Source of the DNA: Okeania sp. SIO2B3
GTDB taxonomy: Bacteria > Cyanobacteriota > Cyanobacteriia > Cyanobacteriales > Microcoleaceae
Direction of reading: 5' to 3'
Assembly: GCF_010672525.1 (NCBI RefSeq)
Contig: NZ_JAAHGH010000005.1
Span: 62,001 to 126,000 of the forward strand
DNA: 64,000 bases
Part shown: positions 1 to 9,155 of the stretch, one piece after another
Layout of the letters: each line of letters opens with the position of its first letter
Position numbering within the stretch: position 1 is the stretch's first letter
Made by a program: the position numbers and the translations under genes
Notes under the pieces: generated by a model
Database searches by the model: none
Seen by the model: the letters and a program-made list of their open reading frames with translations, nothing else
Told to the model about the DNA's origin: nothing

Positions 1-177
1 GAAAAATCCTGAAACTCCGTGATAACCCGGTTGTTATATTGTGACTGCTAAGTTTAAACAGAGTAATATATGTCACATTAATCTGAAACCACTTTGCTTG
101 GCAGACCTCAAGAGTACCCCCTAACTCTATAGTGGTAAAGAAACACACAGAACACATAAAGTATTAATTCTCTAGCA
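1..177. other. Spacer at window edge
   Basis: I see no gene, RNA or clear repeat here. The stretch is AT-rich non-coding sequence downstream of the small minus-strand gene. Confidence 0.5.
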
Positions 178-339
178 TTAGCCCAGATTCACACAACAAA
201 GCCCAACAAAGCCATTATTCTGCTCAAAAATAAACTCACTGTAATCAGCTAAGTAATCAAGTCCTACTAAATTTAGCCAAATCTCTAAACTTAACCAGAG
301 TGTTATTTTGACCAATAAAATTTTCCATCTAACTTGCAT
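178..339 (-). CDS. Small hypothetical membrane-associated protein, 53 aa
   Basis: I do not recognise a named family. The reading frame is open from a GTG at 363, but I place the start at the ATG at 337-339 because a strong Shine-Dalgarno (GAGGAG) lies about 8 nt upstream of it. The product starts MQVRWKILLVKI, followed by a hydrophobic stretch and the motif LADYSEFIFEQ, which resembles small conserved cyanobacterial proteins I remember only vaguely. It lies about 90 bp downstream of a peptidoglycan-binding protein gene on the same strand and could be co-transcribed with it. Function unknown. Confidence 0.5.
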   Translation of the reverse strand: MQVRWKILLVKITLWLSLEIWLNLVGLDYLADYSEFIFEQNNGFVGLCCVNLG

Positions 340-433
340 GGGAGTATTCTCCTCAAATCTCACTGTCTGAATAACTGAAGTCAGAAGTGGGAGCAGTAAA
401 CTCCCACACTTGGATAATACAACCTAAAAATCG

Positions 434-877
434 TTAGTCTTGAATCATAGTGCTCATCAGAGCATACCAAGTTAAAGGACCGACAATGCCATCAACTTCT
501 AAGGTCGTATTTTTTTGGAATTCCTTGACAGCTGCTTCAGTGTTGGAACCAAAAATACCATCTACAACTAGAGAATAGCCCATTTCATTCAGGATCATTT
601 GCAGACGTTTAACATCATCACCGCTGCTACCCCGACTGATAGTAGGAGGCACTAAAGCTCCCCAAGTTTGAGAACCAACTATACCATCCACTGTTAAATT
701 TCGGTCTTTTTGGAACTGCTTAACTGTACTATCAGTGCGAACACCAAAGATACCATCTGCCACTAAAGAACCATAGCCAGCATCATTGAGAAGGCTTTGT
801 ATCAGAGTCACATTATAACCGTTGCTTCCGTTGCGTAAAACTGGTAAAGAAAAAGAACTTGAAACACTTAAAGTCAT
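434..877 (-). CDS. Peptidoglycan-binding domain protein, 147 aa (copy 1)
   Basis: The protein has two PG_binding_1-type repeats and little else. Residues about 12-70 contain GSNGYNVTLIQSLLND and DGIFGVRTDSTVKQFQ; residues about 80-140 contain GDDVKRLQMILNEMGY and DGIFGSNTEAAVKEFQ. Both end in the usual VDGIVG..TW motif. No catalytic domain and no signal peptide are visible, so export or an intracellular role cannot be decided. A good ribosome binding site (AGGAG, 8 nt) precedes the ATG. It is nearly identical to the gene at 1176-1619, and the duplicated block also includes about 100 bp upstream of each gene. Domain call is firm; role is unknown. Confidence 0.85.
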   Translation of the reverse strand: MTLSVSSSFSLPVLRNGSNGYNVTLIQSLLNDAGYGSLVADGIFGVRTDSTVKQFQKDRNLTVDGIVGSQTWGALVPPTISRGSSGDDVKRLQMILNEMGYSLVVDGIFGSNTEAAVKEFQKNTTLEVDGIVGPLTWYALMSTMIQD

Positions 878-977
878 TGTTAATTCTCCTGTATTAGGAT
901 AGATGAGTATGAGAAATTATATTGATTTGGTCAGGAACCCCAGGACTAAAGTCCAAGAGTTTGTACATTCTTGTTGC

Positions 978-1165
978 GATCGCTTCAAGGAAAGAAGCCA
1001 ACACCTGACCAGCTTAAAATATTCTTTGTCTACATTATCGGTCAGGGTTAAAGTTCTGACTGCCACGCTCTCGCTCTCAATAACATTCTTGGGAATGCGA
1101 ACGCCAGTTCCATGAAGAACGAACCGGAAAGTTAAACACGGGAGCGTCGGTTAAGCCAGTACTTT
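978..1165 (-). pseudogene. Possible tnpB C-terminal remnant between the duplicated genes
   Basis: The minus strand has an open stretch reading GTGVRIPKNVIESESVAVRT followed by LTLTDNVDKEYF, which reminds me of the variable tails of cyanobacterial IS200/IS605 TnpB proteins. No catalytic region is present. It lies exactly between the two duplicated peptidoglycan-binding genes. The assignment rests on memory of tail sequences and is weak. Confidence 0.25.
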
Positions 1166-1175
1166 CTAAAAATCG

Positions 1176-1619
1176 TTAGTCTTGAATCATAGTGCTCATC
1201 AGAGCATACCAAGTTAAAGGACCGACAATGCCATCAACTTCTAAGGTCGTATTTTTTTGGTATCCCTTGACAGCTGCTTCAGTGTTGGAACCAAAAATAC
1301 TATCTCTAACTAGAGAATAGCCCATTTCATTCAGGATACTTTGCAGACGTTTAACATCATCACCGCTGCTACCCCGAGCAATAGTAGGAGGCAGTAAAGC
1401 TTCCCAAGTTTGAGAACCAACTATACCATCCACTATTAAATTTCGGTCTTTTTGGAACTGCTTAACTGTACTATCAGTGCGAACACCAAAGATACCATCT
1501 TCCACTAAAGAACCATAGCCAGCATTATTGAGAAGGCGTTGTATCAGAGTCACATTATAACCGTTGCTTCCGTTGCGTAAAACTGGTAAAGATAAAGAAC
1601 TTGAAACACTTGAAGTCAT
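1176..1619 (-). CDS. Peptidoglycan-binding domain protein, 147 aa (copy 2)
   Basis: This is a second copy of the gene at 434-877, with two PG_binding_1-type repeats and about a dozen amino-acid differences (for example IARGSSG against ISRGSSG, and VRDSIFG against VVDGIFG). The ribosome binding site and the upstream 100 bp (1620-1720) are duplicated with it. The replacement of DG by DS in the second repeat alters a usually conserved position. Small multi-copy proteins of this type may bind cell wall or spent peptidoglycan; that is a family inference and not shown here. Confidence 0.85.
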   Translation of the reverse strand: MTSSVSSSLSLPVLRNGSNGYNVTLIQRLLNNAGYGSLVEDGIFGVRTDSTVKQFQKDRNLIVDGIVGSQTWEALLPPTIARGSSGDDVKRLQSILNEMGYSLVRDSIFGSNTEAAVKGYQKNTTLEVDGIVGPLTWYALMSTMIQD

Positions 1620-1757
1620 TGTTAATTCTCCTGTATTAGGATAGATGAGTATGAGAAATTAGATCGATTTGGTCAGGAACCCCAGGACTAAAGTCCAAGA
1701 GTTTGTACATTCTTGTTGCTAAATATCTAGAGATGTAGCAACAAGAGTGTTTAAGTT

Positions 1758-2135
1758 TTAATAGGTGTATTTGAAGATAGCATCACCTAATGCTTTCCAT
1801 GTTTCAGGACCTACCACTCCATCTACTTTGATGTCAGGTGATGGAAAAGGAAAAGTAGCGTTATAATTTTCCTGAAACTCAGTTACTATTTGTTGGCATT
1901 GACTATCGTAGTTGGCATCAAATCTCACGTTACTTGTAATCAGAGATGGTCTACCTTGTTGGAGACCAAACCAATAGATTGAGGATAGTAACTGTTCAAG
2001 AAAGCGAACAGCATCTCCGCTATCACCCTCTTTTAAAGTAGGTAAAGTTGATACAGGCATTGTTGATACAGGCATTGTTCCTTCAGGCATTGTTGATACA
2101 GCCATTGTTCCTTCAGGCATTTTTGATACAGCCAT
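1758..2135 (-). CDS. Peptidoglycan-binding domain protein with Met-Pro-rich repeat head, 125 aa
   Basis: Residues about 33-120 form one PG_binding_1 domain (GDSGDAVRFLEQLLSSIYW to VDGVVGPETWKALGDA). The first 30 residues are a tandem five-residue repeat (AVSKMPEGT, AVSTMPEGT, MPVST) encoded by short DNA repeats at 2054-2135, so this head is probably an expansion and not a fold. The ATG at 2135 has AAGGA about 10 nt upstream; several internal ATGs in the repeat could also serve. It lies upstream of the two duplicated relatives on the same strand. Confidence 0.8.
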   Translation of the reverse strand: MAVSKMPEGTMAVSTMPEGTMPVSTMPVSTLPTLKEGDSGDAVRFLEQLLSSIYWFGLQQGRPSLITSNVRFDANYDSQCQQIVTEFQENYNATFPFPSPDIKVDGVVGPETWKALGDAIFKYTY

Positions 2136-2328
2136 TTGATAAAATTCCTTATTGCTTCATTACAAACAACAGAGTTCAGTTTTGTTGAACATCAAGCTCG
2201 ACTTCTTTGAACCTCATATATTCATTAAATTTCACTGCATACTGACTTATCGCCTGAGAAGATCTGACTTGTGACTGACTTTTAGTTAATCAATGGTAAA
2301 GTATATGTAGTAGTTAGATTTAGGAGCC

Positions 2329-3654
2329 ATGCCAAGGTCACTTAAAGTTCGTCAAGGTTGCATTGAAAAAGTTAAACTAGCAGTCAGGCGTAATGGCTTT
2401 CCCAGCCAGCGAGCTTTGGCTGAGGATGTCGGCTTGGCTTTGGCCACAGTCAGTAATTTCCTCACGGGTAAACCTGTTGACTTTACGACTTTTGAAGAAC
2501 TTTGCAGTAAATTGATGTTTTCGTGGAGAGAAATCGCTGATTTAGATTTTGATGTGCCATCCCAGACAAGCAATTTTAATCCTGAAACCCCTAAGTTCAG
2601 CGATGTCAACCCGGACAAGTCGCCTCCCTACCCCAACGGCCCAGTCCCCCTAGATTCTCATTTTTATATCGACCGTCCCCCGATGGAACAACTGAGCTGC
2701 AATGAAATTCTTAAACCCGGAAGTGTTACTCGCATTCAAGCACCTCGGAAAATGGGAAAAAGTTCCCTGTTGCTCAGAATTTTAGCTTTTGCTCAACAAC
2801 AGAGCTACAAAATAGTAAAAATAGACTTTCAGGAAGCAGATAAGGCCGTTTATGCTCACTTAAATAAATTCTTACGCTGGTTTTGTGCGAATATAGCTCG
2901 CCAGCTACAACTACAACCTATTCTAGACGAATATTGGGACGAGGAGATGGGTAGTAAAGTAAGTTGCGGGATTTATTTTGAAGGGTATTTGTTAGGGCAA
3001 GTAGACACCCCCATAGTTTTGGTCTTAAACGAAATTAATTTCGTTTTTGAACATCCGGACATCGCTGAAGAATTTTTACCCCTGCTACGATTTTGGCACG
3101 AACAAGCAAGGCAAAGTACGCTATTTCAAAAACTGCGTTTAGTTGTAGTTCACTCTACAGAAGTGTATATATCCCTAGATATTAATCAATCTCCATTTAA
3201 TATAGGATTGCCGATAAAGCTGCCTGAATTTAATTTCAAGCAAATTCAAGATTTAGTAACCAGACATGGACTAAACTGGACAGAAGGAGATAGAGTTAAG
3301 CAGTTGATGGCAATGGTGGGAGGACATCCTTATTTAGTGCGCATTGCTCTCTACCATTTGGCCCAAGCACAAATAACATTAGAAACATTGTTACAACAAG
3401 CTCCTACTCAAGGAGGAATTTATGGTGGTATCTTACGCCATCACTGGGAAATCATACAAAAAAAACCAACACTATCAGCAGCACTTCATCAGGTGGTAAT
3501 GACGAGCGAGAGCGTCAAGTTGGACCCAATTGTGACTTATAAACTAGAAAGTATGGGACTTATCAAATTAGACGGCGATCGCGCTTACCCCTCCTGTCAA
3601 ATGTATCGTCTTTATTTTGCTGGTCAATACCAACAAGAAGAAAATACGGTTTAA
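2329..3654 (+). CDS. HTH plus AAA-like ATPase (AAA_35 type), 441 aa
   Basis: Residues about 8-62 look like a helix-turn-helix (FPSQRALAEDVGLALATVSN). A linker follows, then an AAA-like ATPase. The P-loop is APRKMGKSS at 138-146. The Walker B strand reads IVLVLNEIN around 229-237, with Asn where the family normally has Asp, so hydrolysis may be weak. The C-terminus (about 320-430) is a winged-helix-like region. This is the cyanobacterial group annotated as AAA-like domain proteins, related to STAND-type sensors. The next gene on the strand is a second member with WD40 repeats, suggesting a functional pair. The ATG has AGGAG only 2 nt upstream, so the exact start is uncertain. Substrate and signal are unknown. 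Confidence 0.8.
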   Translation: MPRSLKVRQGCIEKVKLAVRRNGFPSQRALAEDVGLALATVSNFLTGKPVDFTTFEELCSKLMFSWREIADLDFDVPSQTSNFNPETPKFSDVNPDKSPPYPNGPVPLDSHFYIDRPPMEQLSCNEILKPGSVTRIQAPRKMGKSSLLLRILAFAQQQSYKIVKIDFQEADKAVYAHLNKFLRWFCANIARQLQLQPILDEYWDEEMGSKVSCGIYFEGYLLGQVDTPIVLVLNEINFVFEHPDIAEEFLPLLRFWHEQARQSTLFQKLRLVVVHSTEVYISLDINQSPFNIGLPIKLPEFNFKQIQDLVTRHGLNWTEGDRVKQLMAMVGGHPYLVRIALYHLAQAQITLETLLQQAPTQGGIYGGILRHHWEIIQKKPTLSAALHQVVMTSESVKLDPIVTYKLESMGLIKLDGDRAYPSCQMYRLYFAGQYQQEENTV

Positions 3655-3927
3655 TTCAGCTAACTAATAAATGATATAACCCACATTCTGTGCCACAAAA
3701 TGTAGCAACCGAAGAAGGAGTCAGGAGACAACCCACCCCCGCCCCTCCCAGGAGGGGAACTCAGGAGACAGAATTTTAGAAGAAAATCATAACTGCCGTG
3801 ATTGAGTAATCAATCAAGCAAGTATTTATGCGTAAACTTTTTACTCAGAATTTGGAGGTACTAATAACTGATAACTGATAACTGATAACTGATAACTGAA
3901 ATGACTCCTCTGATCATACAATAACTA
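3655..3927. repeat. Dispersed repeat cluster in spacer
   Basis: The sequence at 3678-3860 begins acccacattctgtgcc, like the end of the IS at 30562, and continues into a stretch (about 3768-3860) found again in inverted orientation at about 61590-61665. It also holds a palindromic CCCTCCCAGGAGGG repeat (3741-3760) and a tandem ctgataa heptamer run (about 3862-3898) whose flank (gaaatgactcct) is shared with 9843-9877. No gene is seen. Confidence 0.65.
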
Positions 3928-4018
3928 TAGGACTTACGCAGATAAGCTATATATAGATCTCAAAACTATTGTCCAATAGTTATTTGACTCTATAGATAGT
4001 ACCTTTGCGTAAGTCCTG
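3928..4018. mobile_element. 91-bp MITE, copy 1
   Basis: Ends are inverted (AGGACTTACGCA and TGCGTAAGTCCT). A 5-bp direct repeat AACTA flanks both sides (3923-3927 and 4019-4023). Three further copies of the same length are at 17440, 17826 and 26257. The element carries no ORF. It lies between the two AAA-like genes and ends about 20 bp before the next start codon, so it may carry or disrupt the promoter. Confidence 0.85.
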
Positions 4019-4040
4019 AACTAATTATCCGGATACTATT

Positions 4041-7000
4041 ATGACGTATCAAATTGGTGGTAGCCTGCAAGATGATTCGCCCAGCTATGTCGAAAGACTT
4101 GCTGACACTCAACTATATGAAGCCTTAAAACGAGGGGAGTTTTGCTACGTGCTTAATTCTCGTCAAATGGGCAAATCTTCCCTATTAGTTAGAACCAGAC
4201 ATAAATTACAAAAAGAAGGTATCAAATGTAGCACTGTCGATCTAACTAATATTGGCAGTAAACATATTACTCCTACACAGTGGTATAAGGGAGTAGCTGG
4301 CGAGTTATGGCGGGGTTTTCAACTGTTAGGCAAAGTTAATTTGAAAAAATGGTGGAAAGAAGAAGAAGATATTTCTTTACTGCAAAGATTGAGTCGTTTT
4401 ATTTGTGATATTCTGCTCAAACAATTTCCCGAAAACAATATTGTCATTTTTGTAGATGAAATTGATAGTATTCTCAGTCTAGATTTTTCTGTAGATGACT
4501 TTTTTGCCCTGATCAGATTCTGTTATAATCAACGAGCAGTAGATCCAGAATATAAACGCATAACTTTTGGCATTTTTGGGGTTGCCACGCCATCAGATTT
4601 AATTAAAGATAAAACCAGAACTCCTTTTAATATTGGTCGCGCCATTGAACTAGATGGTTTTACATTAGAGCAAGTTCAACCTTTAGCAGCAGGATTAAAA
4701 ATTGGAACAGGAGATAGTTTTGAAGTTATAAAACAGATATTATATTGGACAAATGGGCAACCATTTCTCAGCCAAAAGTTATGTAAATTAGTGGTTGAAG
4801 CTACTCAAGATTCAGTCAGTGAAATTCTCACCATTCCCCCAGGAAACGAAGAATTTTGGGTGGAAAGCATAGTGAGAACGAAGATACTGCACAAGTGGGA
4901 ATCACAAGACGAACCAGAGCATTTAAGAACAATTAGAGATAGGATTCAACGAAATGAAAAACGTGTCGCAAAGTTATTAGGAATCTATCAAGCTATTTTA
5001 CAAAGAAAAGAAATAAAAATAGATGACTCTCGAGAACAAATGGAACTAATATTGTCTGGTTTGGTAGTGAAAAAGGATGGTTTATTGAAGGTGAAAAACC
5101 GGATTTATGCGGAAGTCTTTAACACAGAATGGGTAGAAAAGCAATTAAATGTCCTACGTCCTTATTCTCAGGTATTAGAAGCTTGGATAACATCAAACAA
5201 AACTGACCCTTCTCGTTTGTTGCGGGGACTGGCATTAAAAGATGCTCAAAAGTGGTCTCAGGGGAAAAGTTTAAGCGATATAGATTATGAATTTTTAGCT
5301 GCGTCGGTAGAATTCGACAAGTTGGAAATCCAAAAAGCATTAGAAGCACAAAAGACTAAAGCAATTGAGGCACAACTGGCAGAGGAACAAAAAAGATTAC
5401 TGCAAGAGCAAAAAACTGCTAAACTACAAAGGGTATTTCTGGCTGCAGTCAGTTTGGCATTATTAATAGTTTCTGGCTTGGGAATAATAACTTTTATACA
5501 ATATCAACGAGCAGAAACTCGTGAAAAGGAAGCAATAATTAGCGAAATCAAAGCATTAGTTTCTTCTTCTACTGGAAACTACAACTCACATCAAAGATTA
5601 GATGCACTTTTGTCTGCAATTAAAGCTTACAGTCAAGTACAAACATTAGGAGAAGTAGACTCAAAGCTCAAAAACCAAGTTGAATTAGTACTTACGAAAG
5701 CCTTGTATGGGGTAGACGAGTACAATCGCCTAATCGGTCACAGTGCGGGTCTTTGGGGAGTTGCGGTTAGTCCCGACGGCGAGTTCATTGCCTCTGCTAG
5801 TGCAGATCGAACCGTCAAACTCTGGAATAAAAACGGCAAGTTACTGACAACTTTCACGAGTCACAATTCGGGGGTTTTGGGAGTTACTTTTAGCCCAGAC
5901 GGAGAAATAATTGCCTCTAGTGATGAACAGGGGAATATCTTGCTTTGGTATAAAAATGGCAAGTTGTTGAGAACATTGAAAGGACACAGTGGAGCGGTTT
6001 CAAGAGTTACTTTTAGTTCCGACGGCGAGATTATAGCCTCTGCTAGTGAGGATAAAACAGTTAAACTCTGGAACAAAAGTGGCAAGTTATTGAGAACATT
6101 AAAAGGACATAGCATGAAAGTTGCTGATGTGGCAATTAGTTCCGACGGGGAGATTATAGCTTCTGCTAGTACAGATCGAACCGTCAAACTCTGGAACAAA
6201 AACGGCAAGTTGTTAAATACTCTAACTGGTGTTGGAGTCAGATCAGTAGCAATTAGTCCCGACGGCGATATCATAGCTGCTGCTAGTAAAGATCGAACAG
6301 TCAAACTTTGGAACAAAAGCGGCAAGTTGTTAAATACTCTAACCGATAATGATGGTATGATTTATCGTCTGGCCTGGAGTTCTGACGGACAAATGCTTGC
6401 TTCTGCTTCGATAGACACTACAGTGAAAATCTGGCATCGAGATGGGAGACTGTATAGAACTTTGAGAGGACATAGTGCTGTTGTTAGAGATATTGCTTTT
6501 AGTCCTGATGGAAAGACGATCGTCTCTGCGAGTGAAGATAAGACTGTAAAATTCTGGAAACTTGACAACAGTTTGTATAAAACCCTTACTGGCCATGAGG
6601 ATTGGGTAGGGGCAGTCGCCTGGAGTTTTGACGGAAGTTTACTTGCATCTGTATCAGCAGATACCACCGTTAAACTCTGGCAAACAAATGGTAAGTTACT
6701 CAGAAGTCTGGAAGGACATCAGGCTATTGTTTTTGATGTGGATTTTAGCCCTAATAATAGAACTCTCGCATCAGCATCAGCAGACCGTAGCATTAAACTC
6801 TGGCAAACAAATGGCAAGTTGCTGCAAACCCTTGAGAAAAATGTTGTTTTTTGGGGGGTTGCCTTTAGTCCCGACGGGGACAAAATAGTCTCCGCTTTGG
6901 GAAACAATACAGTTAACCTCTGGCAAACAAATGGCAAATTGTTACTCACTCTGACAGGACATACTGCTGAGGTTAAAGATGTTACTTGGAGTCCTAACGG

Positions 7001-7538
7001 CAAGATAATTGCCTCGACTTCTGTTGATAATACGGTTAAACTCTGGCAAGCGGACGGAAAGTTATTGAGAACTCTTACTGGACATAAATCGACAGTTAGA
7101 GGTGTAGTTTTTAGTCCCGATGGTGAGATTATTGCCTCTGCTGGGGCAGATAATATGGTTAAACTCTGGCAACGCGATGGGACCTTATTAAGAAGCTTTT
7201 TTGGACATGATGCTTCTATTTGGGGAGTAGACTTTAGTCCCGACGGCAAAATTATTGCCTCTGGTTCTTTGGACAAAACAGTCAAAATCTGGAACATTGA
7301 CGGTACTTTATTAAAAACTCTAACCGCACACTCTGGTGGGGTTAGAGGAGTTGCTTTTAGTCCTGATGGCCAGATGCTCGCTTCTGCTAGTAGCGATCGC
7401 ACAATCATTCTGTGGAATTTGGATCGGATTCTTCAGCTTGACAAACTAGCTTATGCCTGTGATTGGGTAAAAGATTATCTACAAACCAATCAACAGTTAG
7501 AACAGAGCGATCGCCACCTGTGCAGTGATTTCGATTAA
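4041..7538 (+). CDS. AAA-like ATPase with membrane helix and 14 WD40 repeats, 1165 aa
   Basis: Residues about 1-330 form an AAA_35-type ATPase: P-loop NSRQMGKSS (39-47) and Walker B IVIFVDEID (134-142). Residues about 440-463 are charged and coiled-coil-like, then VFLAAVSLALLIVSGLGI (from about 464) is a single transmembrane helix. From about 560 to 1130 there are 14 WD40 units, each with the pattern GH..V..V.FSPDG..IASAS.D.TVKLW, enough for two seven-bladed propellers. Blades share long DNA identities, suggesting recent repeat shuffling. The architecture parallels NB-ARC/WD40 sensors: ATPase switch, membrane anchor, repeat sensor. It follows the HTH-AAA gene on the same strand and may work with it. 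Ligand unknown. Confidence 0.9.
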   Translation: MTYQIGGSLQDDSPSYVERLADTQLYEALKRGEFCYVLNSRQMGKSSLLVRTRHKLQKEGIKCSTVDLTNIGSKHITPTQWYKGVAGELWRGFQLLGKVNLKKWWKEEEDISLLQRLSRFICDILLKQFPENNIVIFVDEIDSILSLDFSVDDFFALIRFCYNQRAVDPEYKRITFGIFGVATPSDLIKDKTRTPFNIGRAIELDGFTLEQVQPLAAGLKIGTGDSFEVIKQILYWTNGQPFLSQKLCKLVVEATQDSVSEILTIPPGNEEFWVESIVRTKILHKWESQDEPEHLRTIRDRIQRNEKRVAKLLGIYQAILQRKEIKIDDSREQMELILSGLVVKKDGLLKVKNRIYAEVFNTEWVEKQLNVLRPYSQVLEAWITSNKTDPSRLLRGLALKDAQKWSQGKSLSDIDYEFLAASVEFDKLEIQKALEAQKTKAIEAQLAEEQKRLLQEQKTAKLQRVFLAAVSLALLIVSGLGIITFIQYQRAETREKEAIISEIKALVSSSTGNYNSHQRLDALLSAIKAYSQVQTLGEVDSKLKNQVELVLTKALYGVDEYNRLIGHSAGLWGVAVSPDGEFIASASADRTVKLWNKNGKLLTTFTSHNSGVLGVTFSPDGEIIASSDEQGNILLWYKNGKLLRTLKGHSGAVSRVTFSSDGEIIASASEDKTVKLWNKSGKLLRTLKGHSMKVADVAISSDGEIIASASTDRTVKLWNKNGKLLNTLTGVGVRSVAISPDGDIIAAASKDRTVKLWNKSGKLLNTLTDNDGMIYRLAWSSDGQMLASASIDTTVKIWHRDGRLYRTLRGHSAVVRDIAFSPDGKTIVSASEDKTVKFWKLDNSLYKTLTGHEDWVGAVAWSFDGSLLASVSADTTVKLWQTNGKLLRSLEGHQAIVFDVDFSPNNRTLASASADRSIKLWQTNGKLLQTLEKNVVFWGVAFSPDGDKIVSALGNNTVNLWQTNGKLLLTLTGHTAEVKDVTWSPNGKIIASTSVDNTVKLWQADGKLLRTLTGHKSTVRGVVFSPDGEIIASAGADNMVKLWQRDGTLLRSFFGHDASIWGVDFSPDGKIIASGSLDKTVKIWNIDGTLLKTLTAHSGGVRGVAFSPDGQMLASASSDRTIILWNLDRILQLDKLAYACDWVKDYLQTNQQLEQSDRHLCSDFD

Positions 7539-8491
7539 TTCTTCGGCTTTTGCTTGTTAAATGAACTGTCGGGAGTGCCTTTGAAACACCCCATTACCCA
7601 AGGATATGAGTCTGTGACAAAGTAACCGTATATCCCATTGATTGTCATACCATTACATTCATCTAAATCTCCTAATTCTGCGACATATTCGTAATCATCT
7701 CTGTATGTTCCATCGTATATTCCACCAGGATTTATACCGTTGACCTCTTGCCGATCCCCTTCTTTTAGCTTATAGCTTGATTTAGCTTTTCTAACCGTGC
7801 CATTATCGTCAAAATATGAACCAAAAATAGGAAATCCATCGGCTGCAAAACCAATTACTGGCGAGACGATAGCATTCTCCGAATCGAATAAAGCAACAGG
7901 TGAACCATGATAATGATAGGTGCCATCTGGCTGTGCGTGTGCGTTGTGGCTATCGGTCTTAAAGTCACTCAAGCTAGACATTGGGTCAAAGCGCCACGGT
8001 TGCTCCATATCATGACAGCCAATTTTTCCGTTACCCACGCCATAACAGCCAGCTGCCAGTAAGTCTAATTTGACACCATTAAGAAAAATTGCATTGTCTT
8101 TAGTAAGCGATAGTTCTGTCTTTTCTGATGCTTGTTGTGGATTCGTTGTAACTTCATAAGTGACAGTTTGTTCAGACACCTTGTTCACAAATGGGATATC
8201 ACCATCGTTGAAGTTATGGTTAGGTATAGCATTGGTAGTAAATATACATCGATCGCCACTAACTGAAACCGAGAAATTTCCTTGGAACGGCTTTTGCCTA
8301 TTGATATCTTGTACAGAAGACCTGTAGTTGTTTACATAGTCTGCACAATTAGCTGTTCTTTTATTCAAAATCACGTCTGTAATATCAATCGCATTGCTAG
8401 TGTTATTCTGACCTCTTTCTGAACTGTTATTATCACTACATCCAATCAAAAACAAGACGAGCATTATTATGTAAATGTATTTCAATTTCAT
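7535..8491 (-). CDS. YHYH-domain lipoprotein, 318 aa
   Basis: The N-terminus MKLKYIYIIMLVLFLIGCSD is a lipoprotein signal peptide with lipobox LIGC, so the protein is probably lipid-anchored in the periplasm or outer envelope. The central part has the family motif DGTYHYHGSP, preceded by CYGVGNGKIGCHD and followed by GFAADGFPIFGSYFD, as in YHYH-domain proteins of unknown function. Further C-terminal motifs are DGTYRDDYEYV and NGIYGYFVTDSYPW. The stop overlaps by 4 bp the stop of the convergent WD40 gene. No enzyme activity is established for the family. Confidence 0.85.
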   Translation of the reverse strand: MKLKYIYIIMLVLFLIGCSDNNSSERGQNNTSNAIDITDVILNKRTANCADYVNNYRSSVQDINRQKPFQGNFSVSVSGDRCIFTTNAIPNHNFNDGDIPFVNKVSEQTVTYEVTTNPQQASEKTELSLTKDNAIFLNGVKLDLLAAGCYGVGNGKIGCHDMEQPWRFDPMSSLSDFKTDSHNAHAQPDGTYHYHGSPVALFDSENAIVSPVIGFAADGFPIFGSYFDDNGTVRKAKSSYKLKEGDRQEVNGINPGGIYDGTYRDDYEYVAELGDLDECNGMTINGIYGYFVTDSYPWVMGCFKGTPDSSFNKQKPKN

Positions 8492-9155
8492 GATTTACTC
8501 CTAATAAATTTGGGTGTTTGAGTAGCAACTGGGATCGAAGTGATGTTAAGCCCAAAACCAAATCAAAGTACCGTACTTCTACTGGCTTTACTTGCAACAT
8601 TTGAGATAGTATTTTTACATTGTAATATCATGTCCGGATAATTAGTGATAAAAAAACTTTCTCCTTCTTTTCTTCTTTACTTCCCTCCTGAATTCTAAAT
8701 TATAAATTCTGAATTATGGTAAGCATTCAGCAGTCAGCCATCAGCTATCAGCTATCAGCTATTGCTTTTAGTTGATGATAAAAGCTTTGTTAATTCTCTT
8801 ACTAAAAAAGTTAGCTCTCTTGCCTTTAAAGTCTACATTAATTTAAACACTTTTCTCTAGGAGGGAGTCTTGTTGCTGACTGCTGACTGCTAATAGCTGA
8901 ATGCTTACGAATTATGAGTAGTTTGTTTACAACTGTTCAACCGAACATGATATAAGTGCCGATCCTTTTAATTGATATTCTAGCAGTAGAAGTAAAGGGC
9001 GCGGACATATATATACTTTTTTTTTATCAAGTACATTATTATACCAAATTAGAATTAGATGAGCTTACCCTGAAGCGGATTTGTTATGATAGGCTATAAT
9101 TTAATTCATTCCAGCATTAATAACCTTATACTCATTTCTTAAATCTTTATTTATA
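8492..9155. other. Spacer containing a MITE and AT-rich DNA
   Basis: Apart from the 190-bp element at 8719-8908 I see only AT-rich non-coding DNA, including a run of T at about 9020. A candidate promoter for the downstream coiled-coil gene is not obvious. Confidence 0.5.
8719..8908. mobile_element. GTAAGCATTCAGC-type MITE, copy A (190 bp)
   Basis: The ends are inverted (GTAAGCATTCAGC at the left, GCTGAATGCTTAC at the right). A perfect 8-bp direct repeat GAATTATG flanks the element (8711-8718 and 8909-8916), as expected of a target duplication. The arms contain iterated cagctatcag and gactgctgact motifs, so the transcript would fold into a long hairpin. Related copies are at about 44080, 53468, 58438, with partial ones at 36255 and 61408. 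Confidence 0.85.

Noticed and set aside
3862-3898. Regular direct repeats as a possible CRISPR array
   Set aside because: They are uninterrupted heptamers without spacers. The same holds for 9839-9871, the tamB 126-bp tandems and the WD40 repeats. No cas gene is present.
5861-7408. Several antisense ORFs of 85-229 codons opposite the WD40 region
   Set aside because: They mirror the repeat period of the WD40 gene on the other strand and have no starts with ribosome sites.
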